From assembly GCA_041164425.1 (NCBI GenBank), contig JBEAPO010000042.1:1-15350 (forward strand): a DNA stretch of 15,350 nucleotides, in the 5' to 3' direction. Shown here piece after piece: positions 1 through 6,892 of this stretch (positions within the stretch are counted from its first letter, which is position 1; every line of letters begins with the position of its first letter). The notes below the pieces were generated by a model. That model was not told where the DNA came from, made no database searches, and saw only the letters and a list, made by a program, of their open reading frames with translations. The DNA comes from F1-20-MAGs119 sp041164425 (GTDB lineage Bacteria > Actinomycetota > Acidimicrobiia > Acidimicrobiales > Ilumatobacteraceae). Both the position numbers and the translations under genes were made by a program.

Positions 1-1
1 G

Positions 2-367
2 AACACGGCGCTCGTCGTTGTTTTGGTGCTCTGCGCGGTTGCTTTCGCGGCGCTCGTCCTCGTGCTGTACCGCGTCCTCGTTGCGCTTGCCGACTTGCGG
101 TCCGATCTCGAGGTCATCGAGTCGCGCATGCTGCCGATGGTCGACGAACTTCGCGAGGCAACGCGTGAGAGTCGCGACATCATCGACGCCGCGCGCGGAG
201 ACCTGAAGCGTTTCGACAGGGTCCTCGGCTCGGCCGAGTCGATCAGCGAAGCGGTGGCCGACACGTCCCGGGTTGCGCGAACCGTCCTGTCGGCCCCGGT
301 CATCAAAGTGGCCGCCGCGGCAACGGGCACGAAGCGGGCTTTTTCGGTTCTGCGCCGCCGTCGCTAG
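2..367 (+). CDS. DUF948-like membrane-anchored protein (5' end at window edge)
   Basis: The reading frame is open from base 2 to the TAG at 365-367, giving 121 residues. The first 25 or so form one strongly hydrophobic segment rich in Val, Leu and Ala, probably a membrane anchor. A long charged helical stretch follows (about residues 30-95, with many Asp, Glu and Arg), and the protein ends in a basic tail of four arginines. A single N-terminal anchor, an amphipathic helix and a position just ahead of alaS match DUF948-type proteins of actinobacteria, whose function is not established. Base 1 is G and the frame begins Asn-Thr-Ala, so an ATG or GTG start lying partly outside the window, just before that Asn, is plausible. 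A TTG at 23 is possible but would cut into the membrane segment. Family assignment rests on architecture and synteny only. Confidence 0.65.
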   Translation, partial: NTALVVVLVLCAVAFAALVLVLYRVLVALADLRSDLEVIESRMLPMVDELREATRESRDIIDAARGDLKRFDRVLGSAESISEAVADTSRVARTVLSAPVIKVAAAATGTKRAFSVLRRRR

Positions 368-376
368 CGTGTCGCC

Positions 377-571
377 ATGCGACGTCTGACTTGGTTTCTC
401 ATGGGTTTCGTCGTTGCGCTCGTCGGCGGTGGGTACGCCAAGCGTCGTGTCCGTGCCGCTGCGACGTCGATCACCCCCGTCAAAGTCGCACAGCGCGTGA
501 AGCACAGGGTCACCGACGCGGTCGCCGAAGGCAAGGCGGCGATGCGGGCCCGCGAGAACGAACTGTCTTAG
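377..571 (+). CDS. Small membrane protein upstream of alaS
   Basis: This encodes a 64-residue protein starting at ATG 377 and ending at TAG 569-571. Residues 4-21 are hydrophobic and glycine-rich (a membrane segment). They are followed at once by a basic cluster (KRRVRA), which suggests the C-terminal part stays in the cytoplasm. The rest is a short, mostly charged helix. It begins 9 nt after the DUF948-like gene and ends 11 nt before alaS, so it is probably co-transcribed with both. Small proteins of this type occur at the same place in other actinobacteria. No enzymatic motif is visible and I do not assign a function. An alternative frame over the same bases (391-576) has arginine-rich, low-complexity composition and is discounted. 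Confidence 0.7.
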   Translation: MRRLTWFLMGFVVALVGGGYAKRRVRAAATSITPVKVAQRVKHRVTDAVAEGKAAMRARENELS

Positions 572-582
572 GCTGACGCCCG

Positions 583-3204
583 ATGTCATCGCCGCAACGC
601 CCCCGCACGGCCGACGAGGTTCGAGAGGCATTCCGCTCGTTCTTCGCCGAGCGCGGTCACACTCGCGTGGAATCCGCCAGTCTGATTCCCCACGACCCCA
701 CGGTTCTCTTCACCGTCGCGGGCATGGTGCCGTTCAAGCCGTACTTCGTCGGCGACGAAGTACCGCCCTACAGCAGAGCCGTCACCGTTCAGAAATGTGC
801 TCGCGCCGGCGGCAAACACAACGACCTCGACGATGTCGGCCGCACCAAGCGGCACTTGGTCTTTTTCGAGATGCTCGGGAACTTCAGCTTTGGTGACTAC
901 TTCAAGGAAGACGCAATTCCGTGGTCTTGGAACCTCGTGACCGAAATTTTCGGCTTCGACGGCGACCAGCTCTGGATCACGGTCCACGAAAGTGACGACG
1001 AAGCCGAGGCAATCTGGCACGAGAAGGTCGGAGTGCCGATGAGTCGCATCCAGCGCCTCGGTGACAAGGACAACTTCTGGCAGATGGGTGAGACCGGACC
1101 TTGTGGGCCGTGTTCCGAGATCCACATCGATCGTGGTCCGGGATTCGGACCCGAGGGTGGTCCGCTGAACGACCCGCACGGTGACAGATTCCTCGAGTTC
1201 TGGAACCTCGTTTTCATGCAGTACAACCAGGCTCCCGATGGCTCGCGTACGTTGCTTCCAAAGCCGTCGATTGACACGGGTGCGGGTCTCGAGCGGATCG
1301 TCACGTTGATGCAGGGCAAAGATTCCGTCTGGGAGAGCGACGTCCTGTTTCCGCTGGTCGAGGCGGCTCAGTCGGCGACCGGCCGAACTTACAAAGTGGG
1401 CGACTACGAAGACAGGGCCAGTTTCAGTCTCAGAGTGCTCGCCGAGCACGCGCGTTCCTCGACGATGCTCGTCAATGACGGCGTGTTCCCTTCGAACGAA
1501 AACCGCGGGTACGTCCTGCGGCGCATCATTCGTCGTGCGGTACGCCATGCCTACCTGCTCGGTACGGAGAAGCTCGTGATGCCCGGCCTCGTGTCGACTG
1601 CAATCGACGTGATGGGCGCGGCCTATCCCGACCTGAACAAGAACCGTGATTTCATCGTTGACGTGCTCACGCGCGAGGAAGAGCGATTCAGGCAGACACT
1701 GAAAACGGGTACGCAGATTCTCGATGCCGAGCTCGACCGCAGCAGCGGTCGCTTGTCGGGCGAAGCCGCGTTCCTCCTGCACGACACGTACGGCTTTCCG
1801 CTCGAACTCACGCAAGAAATCGCATCCGAGCGTGAAGTCGACGTCGACCTCGACGGGTTCGAACGAGAGATGTCCGGCCAACGTGAACGCGCGAAGCAGG
1901 CACGCAAGGGTGGGGCGGTTTCCGACGAGAAGCTCGCTTCATACCGTGGTGTGCTCGATGCTTCCGGTCTCACCACCTTCACCGGATACACCGACACCGA
2001 GAACACGGCGAAGATCGTTGCACTGCTCGACGGAGACGACGACGGCACCGTCGAGGTGTTCCTCGACGTCTCGCCGTTCTATGCCGAAAGCGGTGGGCAG
2101 ATCGGCGACACCGGAACTTTGCGTTCCGACACGCTCGAGCTCGAAGTCATCGACACCACCTTTGCGTTGCCCGGCCTTCGGCGCCATCTGTGCCGTCCGG
2201 TGCGGGGCATTCCGCGTGTGGGCGAGGTCGTGACTGCAAAGATCGACGATGTCCGGCGGTCGCGAATCCGTCGCCACCACACGGCGACGCATGTGCTGCA
2301 CTGGGCTCTTCGTCGGGTGCTCGGCGAGCACGTGAAGCAGGCGGGATCCTTGGTCGAGCCCGATCGCCTTCGGTTCGATTTCAGTCACTTCGCGGCGGTC
2401 TCCGACGACGAGATCGCCGAGGTGGAGCGACTCGCCAACGGCGAGGTGCTCACGAACACCCCGGTGCAGGCTTACGAAACGTCGAAAGACGAGGCCACGG
2501 CCGATGGCGCGATTGCATTCTTCGGTGACAAGTACGGCGACACGGTCAGGGTGTTGAGGGCCGGCAGTTCGTTCGAGCTGTGCGGCGGAACACACGTCTC
2601 GGCCATGGGCGACATCGGAGCCATCAAGATCGTGGGCGAGAGTTCCATCGGGTCGAACCTGCGACGCATCGAGGCCGTCGTCGGAGAGGCGTCCGTGGCC
2701 CACATGCAGGGCCAGGCTCGAACGATGACACGCGTGGCCGACCTGCTCGGCGGCACAGCGGACGGACTCGAAAATGCGGTGGTCCGAAAGATCGAAGAAC
2801 TGAAAGCGGCCAACGACGAAATCAAGGCATTGCGCGCGAAGGTTGCAGCGACGCGCGCGCGTGAAATCGCCGAGTTGGCGGGCACTACGGGCGGTGTCGT
2901 GCATCGCGTCGACGGGCTTTCTCCCGGAGAACTTCGCGACTTGGCCGTCGCGGTGCGCGCAGTCGAGGGTGTTCGCGCGGTCGTACTGGCGGGAGTCACC
3001 GACACGGGGGGCGTTTCACTCGTCGCGGCAACCGCGGCCGGTCTTGCCGGTGGCGCCGGGCCGCTCATCGCTTCGGCCGCCAAGGCCGTTGGTGGCGGTG
3101 GTGGCGGCAAGGGCGACATCGCGACTGCGGGCGGCAAGAACCCCGAGGGTCTTCCCGAGGCGCTGCGACTCGCCGGCGATGCGGTGGGTACGGCCCTTGG
3201 CTGA
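583..3204 (+). CDS. alaS: Alanyl-tRNA synthetase
   Basis: AlaRS charges tRNA-Ala with alanine in the cytoplasm and hydrolyses mischarged Ser- or Gly-tRNA-Ala. The product is 873 residues, the usual bacterial length. The class II catalytic core holds the motif 2 region (about 68-108, including KCARAGGKHNDLDDVG and FFEMLGNFSFGDYF) and motif 3 (GAGLERI, 233-239). The editing domain has both zinc-site halves: HxxxH at His566/His570 and CGGTH at Cys667-His671. A charged coiled-coil stretch (about 725-765) leads to the DHHA1/C-Ala domain with its glycine run (837-842) followed by KGD. All key residues are intact. ATG 583 gives the expected N-terminus, with the first family block (EVREAFRSFF) at residue 12, although no clear Shine-Dalgarno precedes it. 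I see no T-box or other leader; only 11 nt separate it from the previous gene. Confidence 0.98.
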   Translation: MSSPQRPRTADEVREAFRSFFAERGHTRVESASLIPHDPTVLFTVAGMVPFKPYFVGDEVPPYSRAVTVQKCARAGGKHNDLDDVGRTKRHLVFFEMLGNFSFGDYFKEDAIPWSWNLVTEIFGFDGDQLWITVHESDDEAEAIWHEKVGVPMSRIQRLGDKDNFWQMGETGPCGPCSEIHIDRGPGFGPEGGPLNDPHGDRFLEFWNLVFMQYNQAPDGSRTLLPKPSIDTGAGLERIVTLMQGKDSVWESDVLFPLVEAAQSATGRTYKVGDYEDRASFSLRVLAEHARSSTMLVNDGVFPSNENRGYVLRRIIRRAVRHAYLLGTEKLVMPGLVSTAIDVMGAAYPDLNKNRDFIVDVLTREEERFRQTLKTGTQILDAELDRSSGRLSGEAAFLLHDTYGFPLELTQEIASEREVDVDLDGFEREMSGQRERAKQARKGGAVSDEKLASYRGVLDASGLTTFTGYTDTENTAKIVALLDGDDDGTVEVFLDVSPFYAESGGQIGDTGTLRSDTLELEVIDTTFALPGLRRHLCRPVRGIPRVGEVVTAKIDDVRRSRIRRHHTATHVLHWALRRVLGEHVKQAGSLVEPDRLRFDFSHFAAVSDDEIAEVERLANGEVLTNTPVQAYETSKDEATADGAIAFFGDKYGDTVRVLRAGSSFELCGGTHVSAMGDIGAIKIVGESSIGSNLRRIEAVVGEASVAHMQGQARTMTRVADLLGGTADGLENAVVRKIEELKAANDEIKALRAKVAATRAREIAELAGTTGGVVHRVDGLSPGELRDLAVAVRAVEGVRAVVLAGVTDTGGVSLVAATAAGLAGGAGPLIASAAKAVGGGGGGKGDIATAGGKNPEGLPEALRLAGDAVGTALG

Positions 3205-3218
3205 GGTCGGCACACGGC

Positions 3219-3668
3219 GTGGCTGACGGCGGCGAACGCAAGAGTGTCGGTCGGGTGCTCGGCCTCGACCTCGGTTCCAAGCGCATAGGTATCGCCGTCA
3301 GCGATCGCAGCGGTCTCATCGCATCACCCTTCAGTGTGCTGCAGCGCAGTGGAAGCGAACGCCGCGACCACGAAGCCATTGCGCGGCTGGTCGCAGAAGA
3401 GGAGTGCGAGCGTGTCGTCGTCGGGTTGCCATTGTCACTCGACGGAAGTGTCGGGCGCGCTGCGAAATCTGCCATCGGCGAGGCTGGGCGGCTGGCTACG
3501 GTGGTGAGCGTGCCTGTCGAAACCTACGACGAGCGCCTGACGACGGTCTCGGCCGAGAGGGCGCTGATGGAGGCGAAAATGCGTGCCGATGCGCGCCGCC
3601 GCGTGGTCGACAAAGTGGCAGCTGCCGTGATGTTGCAGTCCTGGATCGACCGACAAGCCAACCGTTAG
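3219..3668 (+). CDS. ruvX: RuvX/YqgF family Holliday-junction resolvase-like nuclease
   Basis: The product is 149 residues with the RNase H-like fold signature of YqgF/RuvX. It has GLDLGSKRIGIAVSD near the N-terminus (first acidic residue Asp17), VVVGLPLSLDGS (67-77), ETYDERLTT (101-109, Asp104/Glu105), and a last acidic position in RRRVVDKVAAA (Asp131). These three acidic positions are the expected metal-binding catalytic set. Family members are linked to processing of the 16S rRNA 5' end and, in some bacteria, to Holliday-junction resolution; which applies here cannot be read from the sequence. The start is GTG 3219, 14 nt after alaS, with only a weak distant GAGG. Starting there gives a short N-terminal tail before the beta strand, as is common in actinobacteria. 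The stop codon abuts the mltG start. Confidence 0.95.
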   Translation: MADGGERKSVGRVLGLDLGSKRIGIAVSDRSGLIASPFSVLQRSGSERRDHEAIARLVAEEECERVVVGLPLSLDGSVGRAAKSAIGEAGRLATVVSVPVETYDERLTTVSAERALMEAKMRADARRRVVDKVAAAVMLQSWIDRQANR

Positions 3669-4889
3669 ATGTCCGATCCGTTCGGACCACTCGAAGGCCG
3701 CCAGCCGGACGTCGCGGATGAATCCGTCGACGGTTGGGTCGGCGACCCGTGGGATTCGGTCGAGGCGGTCGTCGACGACGACCTTGTCACACAGCGAAGA
3801 TTCCCGCGGCCCAACCGATGGCTGGTACGGGTTCTGCTCGGCGCGGTCTTCGTGCTCGTGATTGTCGCTGCATCGTTGGGCTGGTGGTATCTGCGTCAGG
3901 TGAATCCACCCGGCGAGGCGGCCGTAGCGGTCAACTTCACCGTTCTCGAAGGCGACAGTCTCGATGCGGTTTCGCAGCGACTCGAATCCGATGGAGTCAT
4001 CACGTCGGCCCGTGTGTTCCGCTGGTACGTGGGGCGCAACGGGGGCATCGATTTCGTGCCCGGCTACTACCAACTGAAACCGAACGATCACATGGGCGAC
4101 ATCATGGGTGTTCTCAACACGCCCCCGGCACAGACGTTCGTGAACGTGACATTCCCCGAGGGTTTCACGGTCGACCAGATCGCGAACAGGCTCGCGGAGA
4201 AGGTGCCGAGACTCGACGCCGCAACGTTCCTGCAACAGGCCGCGTCCGGCGTTGTCACGTCTGACTTTGGGTCGTCCACGGTGTCCGGCGCCACCGCACT
4301 CGAGGGCCTGTTGTTTCCCGACACGTACCAGATCTCGGGCGACGACTCCGCGACGCGCGTGATCGACCGCATGGTGACCTTGATGGAGCGCGTGGGACGG
4401 CAAGAGGGTCTCGACAAATCGGTCGAGAAGGTGGGGTACACGCCGTATGAAGTGCTCGTCATCGCGTCGATGATCGAACGCGAAGCGAAGGTGCCCGAGG
4501 ACCGGGCAAAGATCGCACGCGTCATCTACAACCGTCTGCGCCGCGACATGTTGCTGCAAATCGATGCGACGTTGCGCTACGCGCAACCCGACGAGCTTTC
4601 CATTGCGGAACTCGCCGAGATCGACTCGCCGTACAACACTTACACGCGCAAGGGCCTTCCGGCGACACCGATCGCGAACCCGGGTCGTGCATCGATCCGC
4701 GCCGCATTGAATCCCGCGCCCAACCCTCCGATCTCCGACCCGATGTGCAAAGACCTGAAGAAATCGCAGCGATGCGAGTACATCTACTACGTGATCGCAA
4801 ACAAAGAGGGGGGCCACGTCTTCGCGGCGACTCTCGCACAGCACGAAGCAAACGTCGAAGCGGCACGAGCGGCGGGGCTGATCGGATGA
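3669..4889 (+). CDS. mltG: Endolytic murein transglycosylase MltG
   Basis: MltG is a membrane-anchored lytic transglycosylase that cleaves nascent peptidoglycan strands and is proposed to terminate glycan elongation. The product is 406 residues. It has an acidic cytoplasmic N-terminus (1-49), one transmembrane helix (about 51-75), a LysM-like region (about 88-150), then the YceG catalytic domain. Conserved blocks are LEGLLFPDTY (211-220), ASMIEREAK (266-274) containing the likely catalytic Glu270, VIYNRL (285-290), LQIDATL (296-302), SPYNTYTRKGLPATPI (320-335) and GGHVFAAT (381-388). Between the proline-rich end of the core and the YIYYV strand there is an extra loop with two cysteines, Cys360 and Cys369. 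It lies on the extracytoplasmic side, so a disulfide is possible. ATG 3669 directly follows the ruvX stop without a Shine-Dalgarno, suggesting translational coupling. The stop overlaps the aroE start as ATGA. Confidence 0.96.
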   Translation: MSDPFGPLEGRQPDVADESVDGWVGDPWDSVEAVVDDDLVTQRRFPRPNRWLVRVLLGAVFVLVIVAASLGWWYLRQVNPPGEAAVAVNFTVLEGDSLDAVSQRLESDGVITSARVFRWYVGRNGGIDFVPGYYQLKPNDHMGDIMGVLNTPPAQTFVNVTFPEGFTVDQIANRLAEKVPRLDAATFLQQAASGVVTSDFGSSTVSGATALEGLLFPDTYQISGDDSATRVIDRMVTLMERVGRQEGLDKSVEKVGYTPYEVLVIASMIEREAKVPEDRAKIARVIYNRLRRDMLLQIDATLRYAQPDELSIAELAEIDSPYNTYTRKGLPATPIANPGRASIRAALNPAPNPPISDPMCKDLKKSQRCEYIYYVIANKEGGHVFAATLAQHEANVEAARAAGLIG

Positions 4890-5719
4890 TCACCGGAACG
4901 ACGCGTGTTGCCTGTGTCGTCGGCCGTCCGGCACGCCACAGTCTCTCTCCGGCAATTCACAACGCGGCATTCGAGGCTTCCGGAACCGATGCCGTGTACG
5001 TCGCGCTCGACATCGACGAGGCCTCCCTCGAGCAAACAATCTGCACACTGCGCGCGATCGGCTTCGTCGGTGCGTCGGTGACCATGCCCTACAAGGAGGC
5101 AGCGCTTTCGCTCTGTGACGAAGTGGGTGAGTCTGCGCGAACACTCGGCTCGCTGAACACGCTCATTCCTCTCGATGGCGGTCGCCTGCGTGGCGAGAGC
5201 ACCGATGGTGCAGGTTGCGTTGGTGCGTTGTGGGGAGCAGGAATCGATCCGGCGGGCGCCGCGTGCATCGTCGTCGGGGCAGGCGCGACGGCACGCGCGT
5301 GCGTTGTCGGTTTGGCTGCCGCAGGTGCAGGTGCGATTGGCATCGTCAACCGCTCACGAGACCGTGCGGTAGCCGCCGCTGGGTTGGTTCCGGGTGTCGC
5401 GCGCGTGGCGGAAACGGACGAGATACCCGACGCCGACATCGTGGTGCACACCACGCCGGCCGGAATGGGGGAGAACACCGAGACGGCCTTCGACTACTCC
5501 CTGCTTCGTGCCCATCATGCGGTGTTGGACGCCGTGTACCAGCCACTCGAGACGAGGCTCTTGGCTTCGGCCCGCGCCGTCGGTGCGACGTGTGTCGACG
5601 GACTGTGGATGCTCGTTCATCAGGCGGTCGAACAGCAACGTCTGTGGACGGGGGTTTCAGCTGATCCCGACGTCATGCGTGCAGCGGCAGAACACGAACT
5701 GGCGCGCCGTCGCCGATAG
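4886..5719 (+). CDS. aroE: Shikimate dehydrogenase
   Basis: AroE reduces 3-dehydroshikimate to shikimate with NADPH, the fourth step of the shikimate pathway. The product is 277 residues, normal for the family. The substrate domain shows HSLSPAIHN (18-26), SVTMPYK with the catalytic Lys70 (64-70), LNTLIP (90-95) and STDG with catalytic Asp107 (105-108). The cofactor domain has the glycine loop VGAGATARA (130-138) and NRSRDRA (155-161), the arginine-containing loop that selects NADPH. The C-terminal block around DGLWMLVHQAVEQ (238-250) is typical. Some positions are less usual: GES-TDG where many orthologues have GxNTDG, and HTTPAGM where NATPxGM is common. The start is the ATG at 4886 overlapping the mltG stop (ATGA). 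An in-frame upstream extension to 4745 lies wholly inside mltG and is rejected because the family motif starts a few residues after ATG 4886. Confidence 0.95.
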   Translation: MITGTTRVACVVGRPARHSLSPAIHNAAFEASGTDAVYVALDIDEASLEQTICTLRAIGFVGASVTMPYKEAALSLCDEVGESARTLGSLNTLIPLDGGRLRGESTDGAGCVGALWGAGIDPAGAACIVVGAGATARACVVGLAAAGAGAIGIVNRSRDRAVAAAGLVPGVARVAETDEIPDADIVVHTTPAGMGENTETAFDYSLLRAHHAVLDAVYQPLETRLLASARAVGATCVDGLWMLVHQAVEQQRLWTGVSADPDVMRAAAEHELARRRR

Positions 5720-5729
5720 CCTTCTCGAC

Positions 5730-6890
5730 GTGTTGCGCTATCTGACCGCCGGTGAATCGCATGGTCAGGCCCTCGTCGTCATCGTGGAAGGTCTTCCCGC
5801 GGGGATGCCGGTCACCGAGGCCGAAATTCAGGCTGAACTCGGTCGCCGCCGCTTGGGCTTCGGGCGCGGGCCGCGCCAACGATTCGAGGTCGACGAGATT
5901 CTGTTGCTCGGCGGAATCCGGCACGGACGCACGCTCGGTTCTCCGGTCGCGATCGAAATCAAGAACACCGAATGGTTCCGCAGCGACAAGTGGCACAAGG
6001 AAATGTCACCCGCACCGGGGAAGACCGAAGATCCGCTGACACAACCCCGACCCGGTCACGCCGACCTCGCCGGTATGCAGAAGTACGGGTTCGACGACGC
6101 CCGCGACGTTCTCGAGCGAGCCAGTGCCCGTGAAACCGCCGCTCGAGTCGCCGCGGGGGCGCTGGCAAAGTTGTTGTTGCGCACGATCGGTGTCGACGTC
6201 ATCTCCCACGTCATCCAGATGGGTGATGCGCGCGCATCACTTGCGCAGCGCCCATCACCTGCCGACCTCGGACGAATCGACGAAAGCCCCGTGCGCTGCT
6301 TCGACCCCGCGTCCGAGGCCGCAATGGTGAAAGCGGTCGAAGATGCGGCGCGCGAAGGTGACAGCCTCGGCGGAATCGTCGAGGTCATCGCCTACGGCGT
6401 TCCCGTCGGACTTGGGAGTCACGTCCACTGGGACCGCAAAATCGATGCGAGCCTCGCGCAGGCGATCATGAGCATCCAGGCGGTCAAGGGAGTCGAGATC
6501 GGTGACGGTTTCGAGGTCGCGGGTCGACGCGGAAGTCAGGCCCACGACCCGATCGAGTGGGACGATGCCTCCCAGTCCTATCGTCGCCTCTCCGCGCTTG
6601 CCGGTGGAACCGAAGGTGGCATGACGACGGGTGAACCCGTGATCGTGCGCGCGGCAATGAAACCACTGGCCACCCTCAACAGGCCGACGCTCGCCACAGT
6701 CGATGTCGTGACCAAGGAATCGACGGTCAGTTTCAAGGAACGTACCGACGTCACCGCGGTGCCTGCGATGGGCGTCGTGGCTGAGACCATGGTTGCCCTC
6801 GTTCTGGCCGCCGAGGCGCAGCGCAAATTCGGTGGCGACTCGGTCGCCGAGTTCACGCGAAATTGCGCATCTTTCCTCGGGACCCTGTAG
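5730..6890 (+). CDS. aroC: Chorismate synthase
   Basis: AroC converts 5-enolpyruvylshikimate-3-phosphate to chorismate using reduced FMN, the last step of the common aromatic pathway. The product is 386 residues. It begins LRYLTAGESHG after the start, the classic N-terminal signature with His11 of the active site. It continues with GRRRLGFGRGPRQ, then PRPGHADLAG containing the second active-site histidine (His110), DVLERASARETAARVAAGA, GDSLGGIVEV, HWDRKIDASLA, GGTEGGMTTGEP and RTDVTAVPA. All signature blocks are present and in order. I chose GTG 5730, 10 nt after aroE, because it places this N-terminal block exactly as in other chorismate synthases; TTG 5733 would be one codon shorter. The open frame continues upstream inside aroE but has no family similarity there. 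No Shine-Dalgarno is apparent, so reinitiation after aroE is likely. Confidence 0.97.
   Translation: MLRYLTAGESHGQALVVIVEGLPAGMPVTEAEIQAELGRRRLGFGRGPRQRFEVDEILLLGGIRHGRTLGSPVAIEIKNTEWFRSDKWHKEMSPAPGKTEDPLTQPRPGHADLAGMQKYGFDDARDVLERASARETAARVAAGALAKLLLRTIGVDVISHVIQMGDARASLAQRPSPADLGRIDESPVRCFDPASEAAMVKAVEDAAREGDSLGGIVEVIAYGVPVGLGSHVHWDRKIDASLAQAIMSIQAVKGVEIGDGFEVAGRRGSQAHDPIEWDDASQSYRRLSALAGGTEGGMTTGEPVIVRAAMKPLATLNRPTLATVDVVTKESTVSFKERTDVTAVPAMGVVAETMVALVLAAEAQRKFGGDSVAEFTRNCASFLGTL
6223..6240. repeat. 18-bp perfect palindrome inside aroC
   Basis: Bases 6223-6240 read identically on both strands (GTGATGCGC followed by its reverse complement GCGCATCAC). The palindrome lies within the coding sequence of chorismate synthase. 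As RNA it could form a hairpin only with a strained tip, and it has no T-tract, so it is not a terminator. A two-fold symmetric protein site is conceivable, but chance in GC-rich coding DNA is the simpler explanation. Confidence 0.4.
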
Positions 6891-6892
6891 CG

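Noticed and set aside
572..582. Possible T-box or attenuator ahead of alaS
   Set aside because: Only 11 nt separate the genes, with no specifier stem, T-box sequence or terminator.
586..1881. 431-residue open frame on the minus strand opposite alaS
   Set aside because: It lies wholly opposite a fully recognisable alaS. Long antisense frames are expected in GC-rich genes with strong third-position bias, and the translation has no recognisable domain.
2850..2862. Alternating CG run (12-bp palindrome) in alaS
   Set aside because: It is short and within coding sequence for a Thr/Arg/Ala stretch; expected by chance in GC-rich DNA.
3091..3115. G-rich run that could form a G-quadruplex
   Set aside because: It encodes the conserved glycine run of the AlaRS C-Ala domain, which explains the base composition.
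3435..4844. 469-residue open frame on the minus strand opposite ruvX and mltG
   Set aside because: It spans two genuine genes and their junction in antisense, is His/Arg/Val-rich and has no family motif; a codon-bias shadow.
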